Below the pieces are notes generated by a model. It saw only the letters and a list, made by a program, of their open reading frames with translations, did not search any database and had not been told where the DNA came from. This document shows, in pieces, positions 1 to 8,099 of a DNA stretch of 64,000 bases; position 1 is the first letter of the stretch; each line of letters opens with the position of its first letter. The translations under genes were made by a program, and so were the position numbers. Source of the DNA: Desulfatitalea tepidiphila (GTDB taxonomy: Bacteria; Desulfobacterota; Desulfobacteria; Desulfobacterales; Desulfosarcinaceae); the NCBI RefSeq assembly GCF_001293685.1, contig NZ_BCAG01000003.1:2170001-2234000 (forward strand). The letters are read 5' to 3'.

Positions 1-139
1 CCCCTGACCTAATCTCTACCCGATGTACAGCCCGCACAATCCATGATACAGAGGTGTTTTTTAAATCGGAGCCAAGGTGGCCGTCGATTCGGCACCGTCT
101 CCGCGATCATCTTTTTTTTAATTGCCAAAAAGGAGCACG

Positions 140-901
140 ATGATCATGGATACCGCCAAACCTTCCACCCGGCCCATCATGGTACGGGTCCTTTTTTTCA
201 GCTTACTCTCCGCCGCGGCCGTGGCCGGAGCTGTTTTTTGGGGCCTTAAGGAGATGTCAGTCCGCGCCAGCCTGCTGGTGCAGGCGCATCCCGAACTGGC
301 CGAAGCCCAGACCCTGGCCGGTTGGGTCGAAACGCTCCGTCGGGGTTTCTGGTCTTACGGCGTGCCGACGCTCCTGGTCTTTTTCCTGATCATGGCCGTG
401 TTGACCTGGTGGTCCCTGCGCAGCCCCTTCCTTCGGCGACCCGTTCCAACGGCACCGCGCCGACCCGCGCCGGCGAAGGCCAAGCCGCAAACGGAAGCAG
501 CGCCATCCAGCGCCGAAACGGACCGGCGGCTTTACCTGCACCTGATCGCCGTGCTGCAAAAGGAGGGACGGCTGCTCGATTTCTTCTCCGAGGACCTGGC
601 CCAATACAACGACGGCCAGATCGGCGCGGCCGTGCGCAGCATTCACGAAAGCTGCAAAAAGGTGCTGGACCGGCACATCGCGCCCCAATCCGTGCTCGAG
701 GTCCAGGAGGGTGAAGAGATCGCGGTGCAAAAGGATTTCGATCCCAACACATTGAAACTGGTCGGCAATGTCACCGGCGAACCACCGTTCAAGGGAGTCG
801 TGCGCCACCGCGGCTGGCGGGCCCGCAAGGTCGATCTGCCGACCTTCTCCGGCCGGCAACCCCATGACATCATCGCCCCGGCCGAAGTCGAAGTGCAGTA
901 A
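140..901 (+). CDS. DUF2760 domain-containing protein, membrane-anchored
   Basis: Protein of about 253 residues with an N-terminal hydrophobic segment (about residues 12-35), a second one near residues 75-95 (LLVFFLIMAVLTWWSL), then a Pro/Ala/Lys-rich linker and a soluble C-terminal domain of about 130 residues. That domain matches DUF2760, a family of unknown function that usually sits next to Hsp70 homologues. The C-terminal part is rich in acidic and hydrophobic positions but I see no catalytic motif. I chose the ATG at 140 because AGGAG lies just upstream at 131; the ATG at 146 is equally possible and a TTG at 122 is less likely. Only 11 bases separate it from the following Hsp70 gene, so the three genes are probably one operon and this protein may be a partner or membrane anchor of the chaperones (inference). 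Confidence 0.85.
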   Translation: MIMDTAKPSTRPIMVRVLFFSLLSAAAVAGAVFWGLKEMSVRASLLVQAHPELAEAQTLAGWVETLRRGFWSYGVPTLLVFFLIMAVLTWWSLRSPFLRRPVPTAPRRPAPAKAKPQTEAAPSSAETDRRLYLHLIAVLQKEGRLLDFFSEDLAQYNDGQIGAAVRSIHESCKKVLDRHIAPQSVLEVQEGEEIAVQKDFDPNTLKLVGNVTGEPPFKGVVRHRGWRARKVDLPTFSGRQPHDIIAPAEVEVQ

Positions 902-912
902 GGAGTATCGGC

Positions 913-2745
913 ATGTCTGATGCGCAATACATCATCGGCATCGACCTGGGCACCACCAACAGCGTCGTGGCCTATGTTTCGGCAGATACCCCAACGGTCG
1001 AGGAGGCCCATATCCGCCTGTTCGAGATCCCCCAACTGGTGGATAACGGCGTGGTGGAAACGCGCCCGGTGCTGCCGTCGTTCGTGCTCATGCCGCCGGC
1101 CGAAGGGATGCCCTGCGAAGAGCTGGCCCTGCCCTGGGATACGTCACCGCACTATGCGGTGGGGGAATACGCCCGGCGGCGCGGAGAAGAAATCCCGCAG
1201 CGACTGATCGCCTCGTCCAAATCGTGGCTGTGCAATACCTTGGTCGACCGCAAAGCGGCGATTCTTCCATGGGAAGGCGCCCCTTCAGGTCCATCGGCTG
1301 GTCCCGCTTCCCGCAAGCTGTCGCCGGTGGAAGCGTCGGCCGCCATCCTGCGCCACCTGCGCCAAGCCTGGAATCACGTCATGGCCCGAAGCGATGATGG
1401 CGCCGACGGCCCCATGGACGACCGGCTCAAGATGGAAAACCAACTGGTTTACCTCACCGTGCCGGCCTCGTTCGACGCCGTGGCCCGCGAGCTGACCGTC
1501 GAGGCCGCCCAAATGGCCGGATTGCCGCGCGTCACGCTGCTCGAAGAGCCTCAGGCGGCCTTCTACGCCTGGATCGCCGGCCGCACCAGGAAATGGCGCG
1601 ACGCGGTCGAACCGGGCGACCTGGTCCTGGTCTGCGATGTGGGCGGCGGCACCAGCGATTTCAGCCTGATCCAGGTGGCCGAAAAAGAGGGCGCCCTAGA
1701 CCTGGAGCGCGTGGCCGTGGGCAACCATCTGCTGGTGGGCGGCACCAATATGGATTTGACCCTGGCCTATGCCCTGGCCCGTCAACTGGCCGAATCCGGC
1801 ACGACGCTGGACAACTGGCAGATGAACGGATTGTGGCACAGTTGCCGAGGCGCCAAGGAGCGCCTGCTGGCGGACCCGGATTGCGACCGCGTACCGATCA
1901 CCGTCCTGGGCCGGGGCAGCCGCCTGATCGGGGGCACCATCACCACCGAACTGACCCGGGCCACCGTGGAAAGCCTCCTGAAAGACGGCTTTTTCCCGGA
2001 TTGCGGCCGCGACACCCGGCCCCAGGGCACCCGGCGCAGCGGCATCCAGGAGTTCGGCCTGGCTTTCGAAGCCGACCCGGCCATCACCCATCACCTGGCC
2101 GCCTTCGTCGAACGTCCCGCGGCCGATGGCCGTCCGGTCAGTCCCACGGCCGTACTCTTCAACGGCGGGGTCATGAAGTCGGCCCTGTTCCGCCGGCAGG
2201 TCGTGTCGATCCTCAACGCTTGGTCGCCCCAAACCGGCGTGCGGGAAATCGAAGGCGCCGATTTCGACCTGGCCGTGGCACGCGGGGCGGCCTGCTATGG
2301 CCTGGCACGGCAGGGCAAGGGCGTGCGCATTCGCGGCGGCCTGGGCCGCTCGTATTATATCGGCGTGGCCGCCGCCATGCCGGCCGTACCGGGCCTGCCG
2401 GCCCCGACCAAGGCCCTCTGCGTGGCCGCCTTCGGCATGGAAGAAGGCACCACGGCCGCCATCCGGGACCGCGAATTCATGCTGCTCGTGGGCCAACCGG
2501 TGGCCTTCGATTTCCTGGGTGCCACCACGCGCCAGGAAGACCAGGTCGGCACCATCGTCGAAGACTGGCAGGGGAACATCCAGCCGATCACGACCCTGGA
2601 AACCACCCTGGACGGCGATGCCGGCCAGACCCTCCCGGTCACCCTGGAACTGCATGTCACCGAAGTCGGTACCCTGGAGGTGTGGTGCGTATCAAAAAAC
2701 GATGACCGCCGGTGGAAATTGGAATGGAACGTGAGGGAGCAATAG
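913..2745 (+). CDS. Hsp70 family protein (divergent DnaK-like ATPase)
   Basis: 610 residues with the Hsp70 actin-like ATPase fold. Visible signatures are the phosphate-1 loop GIDLGTTNS near residue 10, the phosphate-2 motif CDVGGGTSDF near residue 240, and the adenosine motif LFNGGVMKS near residue 417. The sequence after the ATPase domain (about 490-610) is short and ends in a beta-rich stretch (LEVWCVSKNDDRRWKLEW), so the usual DnaK substrate-binding domain and lid are reduced or replaced. It is not a housekeeping DnaK: no DnaJ or GrpE gene is nearby and the length differs. It lies between a DUF2760 gene and a second Hsp70 whose N-terminal half is clearly paralogous (both have SAKSWLC/SSKSWLC and SFDxVARELTxEAA), which suggests an ancestral duplication. 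Substrate unknown. Confidence 0.92.
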   Translation: MSDAQYIIGIDLGTTNSVVAYVSADTPTVEEAHIRLFEIPQLVDNGVVETRPVLPSFVLMPPAEGMPCEELALPWDTSPHYAVGEYARRRGEEIPQRLIASSKSWLCNTLVDRKAAILPWEGAPSGPSAGPASRKLSPVEASAAILRHLRQAWNHVMARSDDGADGPMDDRLKMENQLVYLTVPASFDAVARELTVEAAQMAGLPRVTLLEEPQAAFYAWIAGRTRKWRDAVEPGDLVLVCDVGGGTSDFSLIQVAEKEGALDLERVAVGNHLLVGGTNMDLTLAYALARQLAESGTTLDNWQMNGLWHSCRGAKERLLADPDCDRVPITVLGRGSRLIGGTITTELTRATVESLLKDGFFPDCGRDTRPQGTRRSGIQEFGLAFEADPAITHHLAAFVERPAADGRPVSPTAVLFNGGVMKSALFRRQVVSILNAWSPQTGVREIEGADFDLAVARGAACYGLARQGKGVRIRGGLGRSYYIGVAAAMPAVPGLPAPTKALCVAAFGMEEGTTAAIRDREFMLLVGQPVAFDFLGATTRQEDQVGTIVEDWQGNIQPITTLETTLDGDAGQTLPVTLELHVTEVGTLEVWCVSKNDDRRWKLEWNVREQ

Positions 2746-2747
2746 CA

Positions 2748-5618
2748 GTGGAACCCGCGAACGAACCGGCGGCCGACAGCATCGCCGGCCGGCGCTTCAT
2801 CATTGGTATCGACCTGGGCACCACCAACTCGGCCGTGGCCTTTGCCGATCTGACCGCACCGCCGAGAAACGACCCCATCCGCCTCTTCGATGTGCCCCAG
2901 CTCACCGCGGCCGGTACTTTTCAACCGCTTCCGGTGCTGCCATCGTTTCTCTATATTCCCGGCAGCTACGATATCGATGCCTCGGCCATGGTCCATCCAT
3001 GGAAAAAGAGCGATGACGCCTTCGCGGGGGCCTGGGCCCGCGACCAGGGCGCACTGGTGCCGGGCCGCCTGGTGGCCTCGGCCAAGAGCTGGCTGTGCCA
3101 TGCCGGGGTGGACCGGCGCGGCCGTATTCTGCCCTGGGGTGCGCCGGCCGAGGTGCGTAAGATCTCCCCGGTGCAGGCCAGTGCCGCTTATCTGGCTCAT
3201 ATCCGCAAGGCCTGGAATCATCGTCACGGCGACGAGGAGGAGCTCTTTTTAGAAAATCAGAACGTGGTGCTCACGGTACCGGCCTCGTTCGACGAGGTGG
3301 CCCGCGAGCTGACCCTCGAAGCGGCCACAGCGGCCGGCTACCGCCAGGTCACCCTGCTGGAAGAACCCCTGGCCGCATTCTACAGCTGGCTCGTCCGGCA
3401 CGAGCGCCGCTGGCAAGAGCTGGTGCAGCCCGGACAATTGATTCTGATTTGCGATGTCGGCGGCGGCACCACCGACTTCACCCTCGTCTCGCTCACCTGC
3501 GAAGCGGGCGGCAGCCCGCGTTTCGAACGCATCGCGGTGGGCGACCACCTGCTCCTCGGCGGCGATAACATGGACCTGGCGCTGGCGCGCGGCGTGGAAG
3601 CCCAATGGCATGGCGGACGGCCGGCCGGGCTGGATACCCAACGCTGGCAGGCCCTGTGCCACCAGTGCCGACAGGCCAAGGAGCGGATTCTTTCGGGCCA
3701 GGCCGAGACCCATCGGGTCACCCTGATGGGCAGCGGCAGCCGCCTCATCGCCGGCACCATGAGCGCCGAACTGGCCCGCGGCACCATCGAGCAGACCATT
3801 CTGGAAGGCTTTTTCCCGGTGGTCGATTCGGATAGTTTAGGGTCGGATGGTTTTGGGTCGGATAGCGTAGGCTCGGGCAGTATAGGGAAGGTCGTGACAC
3901 GAGCTGCTATCAGCGAATTCGGCCTTCCCTACGAACCGGAACCCGCCATCACCCGGCACCTGATGCGCTTTCTGGAACACCATCGCGAGGAGGTGGCCGA
4001 CATCCTGGACAAACGCGATCCATTTCCCGACATGGTGCTCTTCAACGGCGGGGCTCTCAAACCCGAATCCATTCAGCAGCGTATCGTCGACGCCTTGTGT
4101 CACTGGTTCGGCCGGTCGACGGCCGAGCGGCCGGGCATCCTCGAAAATCGGCATCACGACCTGGCCGTGGGCCTGGGAGCGGCCTACTACGGACTGGTCA
4201 AAAGCGGCCGGGGCGTGCGAGTCGGCAGCGGCAGCCCCCGCAGCTATTACCTGGGCGTAAGCCGGAAAGAGCAGGACGCTTTCGGGCCGCAACAGGCCAT
4301 CTGCCTGGTGGAACGCGGTTTGGATGAAGGCAGCACCATCGAACTGGGCGACCAAAGGTTTCAGGTTCTGGCGAACCAGCCGGTACGCTTCGACCTGTTC
4401 AGCTCGAGTTTCCGCAGCCGGGATCGCATGGGGGCGCTGGTCGGGATCGACGACACCTTCATGCGCCTGCCGCCCTTGCAGACCGTCATCCAGTATGGCA
4501 AACGGGGTGCGAAAACAAAAATCCCGGTGCGCGTCGAAGCCGAATATACCGAGATGGGAACCCTCTCGCTGTGGTGCCGTTCGCTGATCAGCGACCATCG
4601 CTGGCAACTGCAATTTCAATTGCGGGAAAGCGCAGAGGCGGCGGAGGTTCGCGAGGAGATCGTCCTCGAAGACACCGTGATCGAAAAGGCCCGACAGACC
4701 CTGGACGCGGCCCTGGACAGTACGGACCAGACCCGATTGGACGGGGTCGTCAAGCAGATCTCGGCGGTCGCGGACCTGCCCCGCGACCAGTGGCCCCTGA
4801 GGCTGCTGCGCGAACTGGCCGACCGCCTGTTGGCCCGCACCGATGCACGCCAGCGCGGGCCGACCCACGAAACGCGCTGGATGAACCTGGCCGGTTTCTG
4901 TCTGCGACCCGGCTTCGGGGACAGCCTCGATGCCGAGCGCATCAAACAGGCCTGGAAAATCTACACCCAGGGGCCGGTCCATGCCAACCAGAACCAGGTC
5001 CAGATCGAATGGTGGATCATGTGGCGGCGGTTGGCCGGCGGATTGACCCCGGGACAGCAGCGTCAACTGAGCCAGGACGCGGCCCGCCTGCTGCAACCCA
5101 AGAAAGGCAAGAAGCCGCGGCTATCCCCCCAGCTGCAACTCGAGCTGTGGATGGCCGTGGCCAACCTCGAGCGGCTTTACGTGAAAGACAAAGTTCAGTG
5201 GGGACACCTGCTGCTCTCCCAGCTCAATCCAAAACAGGCCCGCCCCCAGCAACTGTGGTCCCTGGCGCGCATCGGCGCCCGGGCACTGCTCTACGGCTCC
5301 ACCGATCGGGTCATCCCCCCCCAGGAGGCCGCCCGTTGGATCGACGATCTGCTCGGACGCCAATGGCCGCACCCCAAAATGGTCGGAACGGCAATGGCTC
5401 AGCTGGCCCGCAAGACCGGAGACCGCACCCGGGATGTGGGTGCCGCGGTGGCCGACCGGGTATTGGCGTGGATGGCCCCCCACACCGAACTGACCGATCA
5501 GCAGACGCTTCTGAAAGAGGTCGTCCCCATCGCCCGCCAGGAGGAGCAGGCCCTCTTCGGCGAGTCCCTGCCCGTGGGCCTGATCCTTCATGATCAACCC
5601 AACGGGGAAAACCGATGA
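2748..5618 (+). CDS. Hsp70 family protein with C-terminal DUF3731 region
   Basis: 956 residues. The N-terminal two thirds is an Hsp70 ATPase (GIDLGTTNS near residue 19, CDVGGGTTDF near 236, LFNGGALKPES near 430). The last ~330 residues, after a beta-rich segment, are helical with many Arg/Leu/Gln and fit the DUF3731 family found fused to such Hsp70s. I prefer the GTG at 2748, two bases after the upstream stop, because GAGGGAG sits 9-15 bases before it; in-frame GTG 2712 and ATG 2724 would overlap the previous gene. The ATPase domain carries a low-complexity Gly/Ser/Asp insertion (residues 360-379) made of 15-base repeats. Paralogue of the preceding gene, co-transcribed with it and the DUF2760 gene; role presumably a specialised chaperone system (inference). 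Confidence 0.92.
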   Translation: MEPANEPAADSIAGRRFIIGIDLGTTNSAVAFADLTAPPRNDPIRLFDVPQLTAAGTFQPLPVLPSFLYIPGSYDIDASAMVHPWKKSDDAFAGAWARDQGALVPGRLVASAKSWLCHAGVDRRGRILPWGAPAEVRKISPVQASAAYLAHIRKAWNHRHGDEEELFLENQNVVLTVPASFDEVARELTLEAATAAGYRQVTLLEEPLAAFYSWLVRHERRWQELVQPGQLILICDVGGGTTDFTLVSLTCEAGGSPRFERIAVGDHLLLGGDNMDLALARGVEAQWHGGRPAGLDTQRWQALCHQCRQAKERILSGQAETHRVTLMGSGSRLIAGTMSAELARGTIEQTILEGFFPVVDSDSLGSDGFGSDSVGSGSIGKVVTRAAISEFGLPYEPEPAITRHLMRFLEHHREEVADILDKRDPFPDMVLFNGGALKPESIQQRIVDALCHWFGRSTAERPGILENRHHDLAVGLGAAYYGLVKSGRGVRVGSGSPRSYYLGVSRKEQDAFGPQQAICLVERGLDEGSTIELGDQRFQVLANQPVRFDLFSSSFRSRDRMGALVGIDDTFMRLPPLQTVIQYGKRGAKTKIPVRVEAEYTEMGTLSLWCRSLISDHRWQLQFQLRESAEAAEVREEIVLEDTVIEKARQTLDAALDSTDQTRLDGVVKQISAVADLPRDQWPLRLLRELADRLLARTDARQRGPTHETRWMNLAGFCLRPGFGDSLDAERIKQAWKIYTQGPVHANQNQVQIEWWIMWRRLAGGLTPGQQRQLSQDAARLLQPKKGKKPRLSPQLQLELWMAVANLERLYVKDKVQWGHLLLSQLNPKQARPQQLWSLARIGARALLYGSTDRVIPPQEAARWIDDLLGRQWPHPKMVGTAMAQLARKTGDRTRDVGAAVADRVLAWMAPHTELTDQQTLLKEVVPIARQEEQALFGESLPVGLILHDQPNGENR
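3825..3884 (+). repeat. Four 15-bp tandem repeats inside the second Hsp70 gene
   Basis: Four consecutive 15-base units of the type GGGTCGGATAGTTTA, in frame, encode DSDSL-GSDGF-GSDSV-GSGSI. The stretch is locally less GC-rich than the surrounding gene. It inserts a flexible acidic Gly/Ser loop into the ATPase domain at a position where the upstream paralogue has none (there the text goes from FFPDCGRD directly to the GIQEFGL motif after about 12 residues). The 15-base period keeps the frame, so copy number could vary without breaking the gene. Confidence 0.8.
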
Positions 5619-5656
5619 TTCAACGCCTTGAACCTTAATGGGTTTTTCACAAGCCC

Positions 5657-5784
5657 TTGCCGGACGGCGCTGTAAGACGTTCAAGATCAAGGCGCTCGAA
5701 ATTCCGTGTCCTGAGGCGTATGGGTCGTACGCCGCAAGGACCACGGGATGAGCGCAACGCAGATATTGGACGTTTTACGGTGAC
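5657..5784. repeat. 128-bp dispersed intergenic repeat, copy 1
   Basis: This stretch matches positions 46695-46822 without gaps and with about 10 mismatches over 128 bases (about 92%). It contains a hairpin in which GGCGTA.. and its complement TACGCC flank a short loop, within TGAGGCGTATGGGTCGTACG. It lies between two convergent genes (Hsp70 on plus, aldolase on minus) and takes up nearly all of that gap. It encodes no convincing protein; it looks like a non-autonomous dispersed element or structured intergenic repeat. Confidence 0.85.
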
Positions 5785-5791
5785 TCCAGCC

Positions 5792-6811
5792 CTAAGCAGC
5801 TTCCTCCATGGCTCGGCTGTAGGCGCCTTTGCGCGCCGCACCGTTGCACTTGGCGCGATGGTAGAAGGCGCGCTGGGCGGCGGCTGCGTTGGCACGCTGG
5901 CCCTTCCAGGCCTTGAGGGTATCGGCCTGCAGGGCGCGTCCATAAGAGAAACTCAACTCCCAGGGCTGAGGTCCCATGGCGTTCATGGCATTCAGATTCT
6001 CGGTGGCCTGTTGCGAACTCTGGCCGCCGGAGAGAAAGACGATGCCCGGAACGGCCGCCGGAACGACTTGACGGAAGCAGGCTACCGTGGCCGCAGCCAC
6101 CTCTTCGGGGCCGGCCTGTTGGGGGCACGCCTTGCCAGAGATGACCATGTTGGGTTTGAGCAGTGTCCCTTCCAGGTACACACAATGCTCGAACAGCGCC
6201 GAATAGACCCGTTTCAGCGTCTCTGCGGTGACGTCGCGGCAGCGGGCGATGTCGTGACCACCGTCCATGAGCACTTCGGGTTCCACGATCGGCACGATGC
6301 CGGCCTCTTGACAGAGCGCCGCGTAACGGGCCAGGGCGTGGGCATTGGCCTCCAGGCAGAAACGTGTGGGAATGCCGTCGCCGATGGTGATCACGGCCCG
6401 CCACTTGGCGAATTGGGCACCCAACTCGCGATACTCGGCCAGGCGCTCGCGCAGACCGTCCAGTCCCTCCGTCACCTTTTCCCCGGCAAAACCGGCCAGC
6501 GCCTTGGCCCCCTTGTCCACCTTGATGCCCGGTATGATCCCCTTTTCGGCCAATAGCCGGGGGAAAGGCGTACCCTGCTCGGAGGATTGGCGAAGGGTTT
6601 CGTCGAACAGAATCACCCCGCTGATGAAGGCCTCGGCCCCTTCGGTCGTAAAGAGCAGTTCACGGTAAGCCCGGCGATTCGCTTCGGTGGACTCGACCCC
6701 GATGCTGTCGAACCGTTTCTTGATGGTCGGCGAGCTTTCATCCGCCGCCAGGATCCCTTTGCCGGTTTGAACGATGGCGCGCGCTACCTCTTCAAGCCTC
6801 TGTTTGTCCAT
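5792..6811 (-). CDS. fda: class I fructose-bisphosphate aldolase
   Basis: 339 residues, the usual length of class I aldolases. It catalyses reversible cleavage of fructose 1,6-bisphosphate to DHAP and glyceraldehyde 3-phosphate through a Schiff base. Family marks visible: GKGILAADES near the N-terminus, the Schiff-base lysine in LLKPNMVISG, and the FLSGGQS phosphate-binding loop. The C-terminus (RAMEEAA) lacks the terminal Tyr of animal enzymes. I start at the ATG at 6811 because GGAGG lies 5 bases upstream of it; the ATG four codons earlier (6823) overlaps that GGAGG. Stand-alone gene, convergent with the Hsp70 operon and divergent from the IclR gene. Confidence 0.95.
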   Translation of the reverse strand: MDKQRLEEVARAIVQTGKGILAADESSPTIKKRFDSIGVESTEANRRAYRELLFTTEGAEAFISGVILFDETLRQSSEQGTPFPRLLAEKGIIPGIKVDKGAKALAGFAGEKVTEGLDGLRERLAEYRELGAQFAKWRAVITIGDGIPTRFCLEANAHALARYAALCQEAGIVPIVEPEVLMDGGHDIARCRDVTAETLKRVYSALFEHCVYLEGTLLKPNMVISGKACPQQAGPEEVAAATVACFRQVVPAAVPGIVFLSGGQSSQQATENLNAMNAMGPQPWELSFSYGRALQADTLKAWKGQRANAAAAQRAFYHRAKCNGAARKGAYSRAMEEAA

Positions 6812-7114
6812 TTCGACCTCCATTGGGTGGGTAATGAGTGTATCCGATGGAACTAACGGCGATGACGGGTCTGGCTTAGGAGAGGGGTTCTGCCGGAGAA
6901 TGCATCCTCCCCGGACCTCGACAGCTGGCGTGGCAGAAGAAAACTTCTATAGGTAGTGTTCAGCGCATGTGACTCGGGAGAGGACCCGTCATGGAACCTC
7001 GACAGGAGCATATATTTTATATTCTGCATTGTTCGACAAACTGTCAAGATGACGGCCTGACAAGCAACCCCTTGAAGGTGCGGCGCAGGCCGGTCCGTCC
7101 CTTCGTTTGAATTT

Positions 7115-7151
7115 TTCCATATTATGAAACTGTTAATTTTATATCATGAAA
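7115..7151. promoter_or_regulatory. two operator-like sites upstream of the IclR gene
   Basis: The gap between the aldolase start and the IclR start (6812-7299) holds no gene. Its centre is AT-rich, against GC-rich surroundings. Two 15-base sites with the same pattern occur there: TTCCATATTATGAAA (7115-7129) and TTTTATATCATGAAA (7137-7151), 12 of 15 bases identical and 22 bases (two helical turns) apart. The first is a near-perfect palindrome (TTcCATA-t-TATGaAA), the form typical of IclR-family operators. I infer binding by the adjacent IclR regulator and control of its own operon. A TTGACT element at about 7159 could be a -35 box but no clear -10 follows. Confidence 0.5.
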
Positions 7152-7299
7152 ATTTTTATTGACTATTTTCTAAATTCGCTTCACTAAGTGGACCCAAGTC
7201 CAGACACTCGTCTGATGGCACGTAACGACCTGTATGACGCGGCATCATCCCGCGGAAAAAGCAGGTCTAATTTTTGTCATGCGCCCAGGGGAGAGCCCC

Positions 7300-8073
7300 A
7301 TGGCCAGGGAAACGCCACTGCAGCACCACTCCAAAATCCAGGATGGCGCCCAGAGCATCCACAGGGCCATGGCCATCATCCGGATCGTGGCCGAGCACAA
7401 TTATGCCGGTGTCAAATTGTCCAAGGTGGCCAGAGACGTGCAGCTGCCTTCCAGCACGACCCATCGCATGCTATCGGTTCTCGTCGAAGAGGGCATGCTC
7501 AGCTACGATGCCATGGCCAAGCGCTACCATCTGGGCATTTCCCTGGCGCGACTTGGATTGGAAGCCCGCCAGTATGAACTCAGGCATGCTTACCGCGACA
7601 TCCTCGAACGAATCGCCCGCCACACCGAGGACACGGCCTACCTGTTGATGCAATCGGGATATGACGTGCTTTGCGTGGACCGCGTGGTGGATTCCACCCC
7701 GATCCAGGTGCTCACCTTCGATGTGGGCAAACGCCGCCCCCTGGGCGTCGGCCCCGGCAGCCTGGCGATCCTGGCCTCCCTGCCCCAGGAGGAGATGCAG
7801 CGTATATTGCGGCACAATGCGCGCCGATATGCCGGTTTCGTCGGCTTTGGGCCCGACGATATGCAGCGCATGATCGATACCTACCGCAGGCAAGGGTATA
7901 TCGTGAACAGCGTGACGCCTTACACCATGGGCGTCGGGGTGGCGCTGCACGATAAGGCCGGCAAACTCGTCGGCGCCATGAGCGTCAATGCCATCGTTTC
8001 TAAAATGGACGAAAAACGGCAACAGGAGATCGCGCACCTGATTCGATCCGAAATTTCGGGTGGGCGCATATGA
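7300..8073 (+). CDS. IclR family transcriptional regulator
   Basis: 257 residues from the ATG at 7300, which has AGGGGAGAG 5-8 bases upstream; in-frame starts at 7234 and 7279 exist but have weaker upstream signals. N-terminal winged helix-turn-helix (about residues 14-65; KLSKVARDVQLPSSTTHRML) followed by an IclR effector-binding domain (RLGLEARQ, then GPGSLAILASLP and the C-terminal region with VGVALHDKAGKLVGAMSV). Such proteins bind a small carboxylate or aromatic effector and control neighbouring catabolic genes. It lies just upstream of, and on the same strand as, the CoA-transferase/TAXI-TRAP genes (stop codon 27 bases before the next start), so it is very likely their local regulator. 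Confidence 0.93.
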   Translation: MARETPLQHHSKIQDGAQSIHRAMAIIRIVAEHNYAGVKLSKVARDVQLPSSTTHRMLSVLVEEGMLSYDAMAKRYHLGISLARLGLEARQYELRHAYRDILERIARHTEDTAYLLMQSGYDVLCVDRVVDSTPIQVLTFDVGKRRPLGVGPGSLAILASLPQEEMQRILRHNARRYAGFVGFGPDDMQRMIDTYRRQGYIVNSVTPYTMGVGVALHDKAGKLVGAMSVNAIVSKMDEKRQQEIAHLIRSEISGGRI

Positions 8074-8099
8074 CCACGGATCGAGACGGAGATGTGCCT

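Noticed and set aside
2712-2747. Longer N-terminus for the second Hsp70
   Set aside because: It would overlap the previous gene by over 30 bases, and GAGGGAG is placed correctly for the GTG at 2748.
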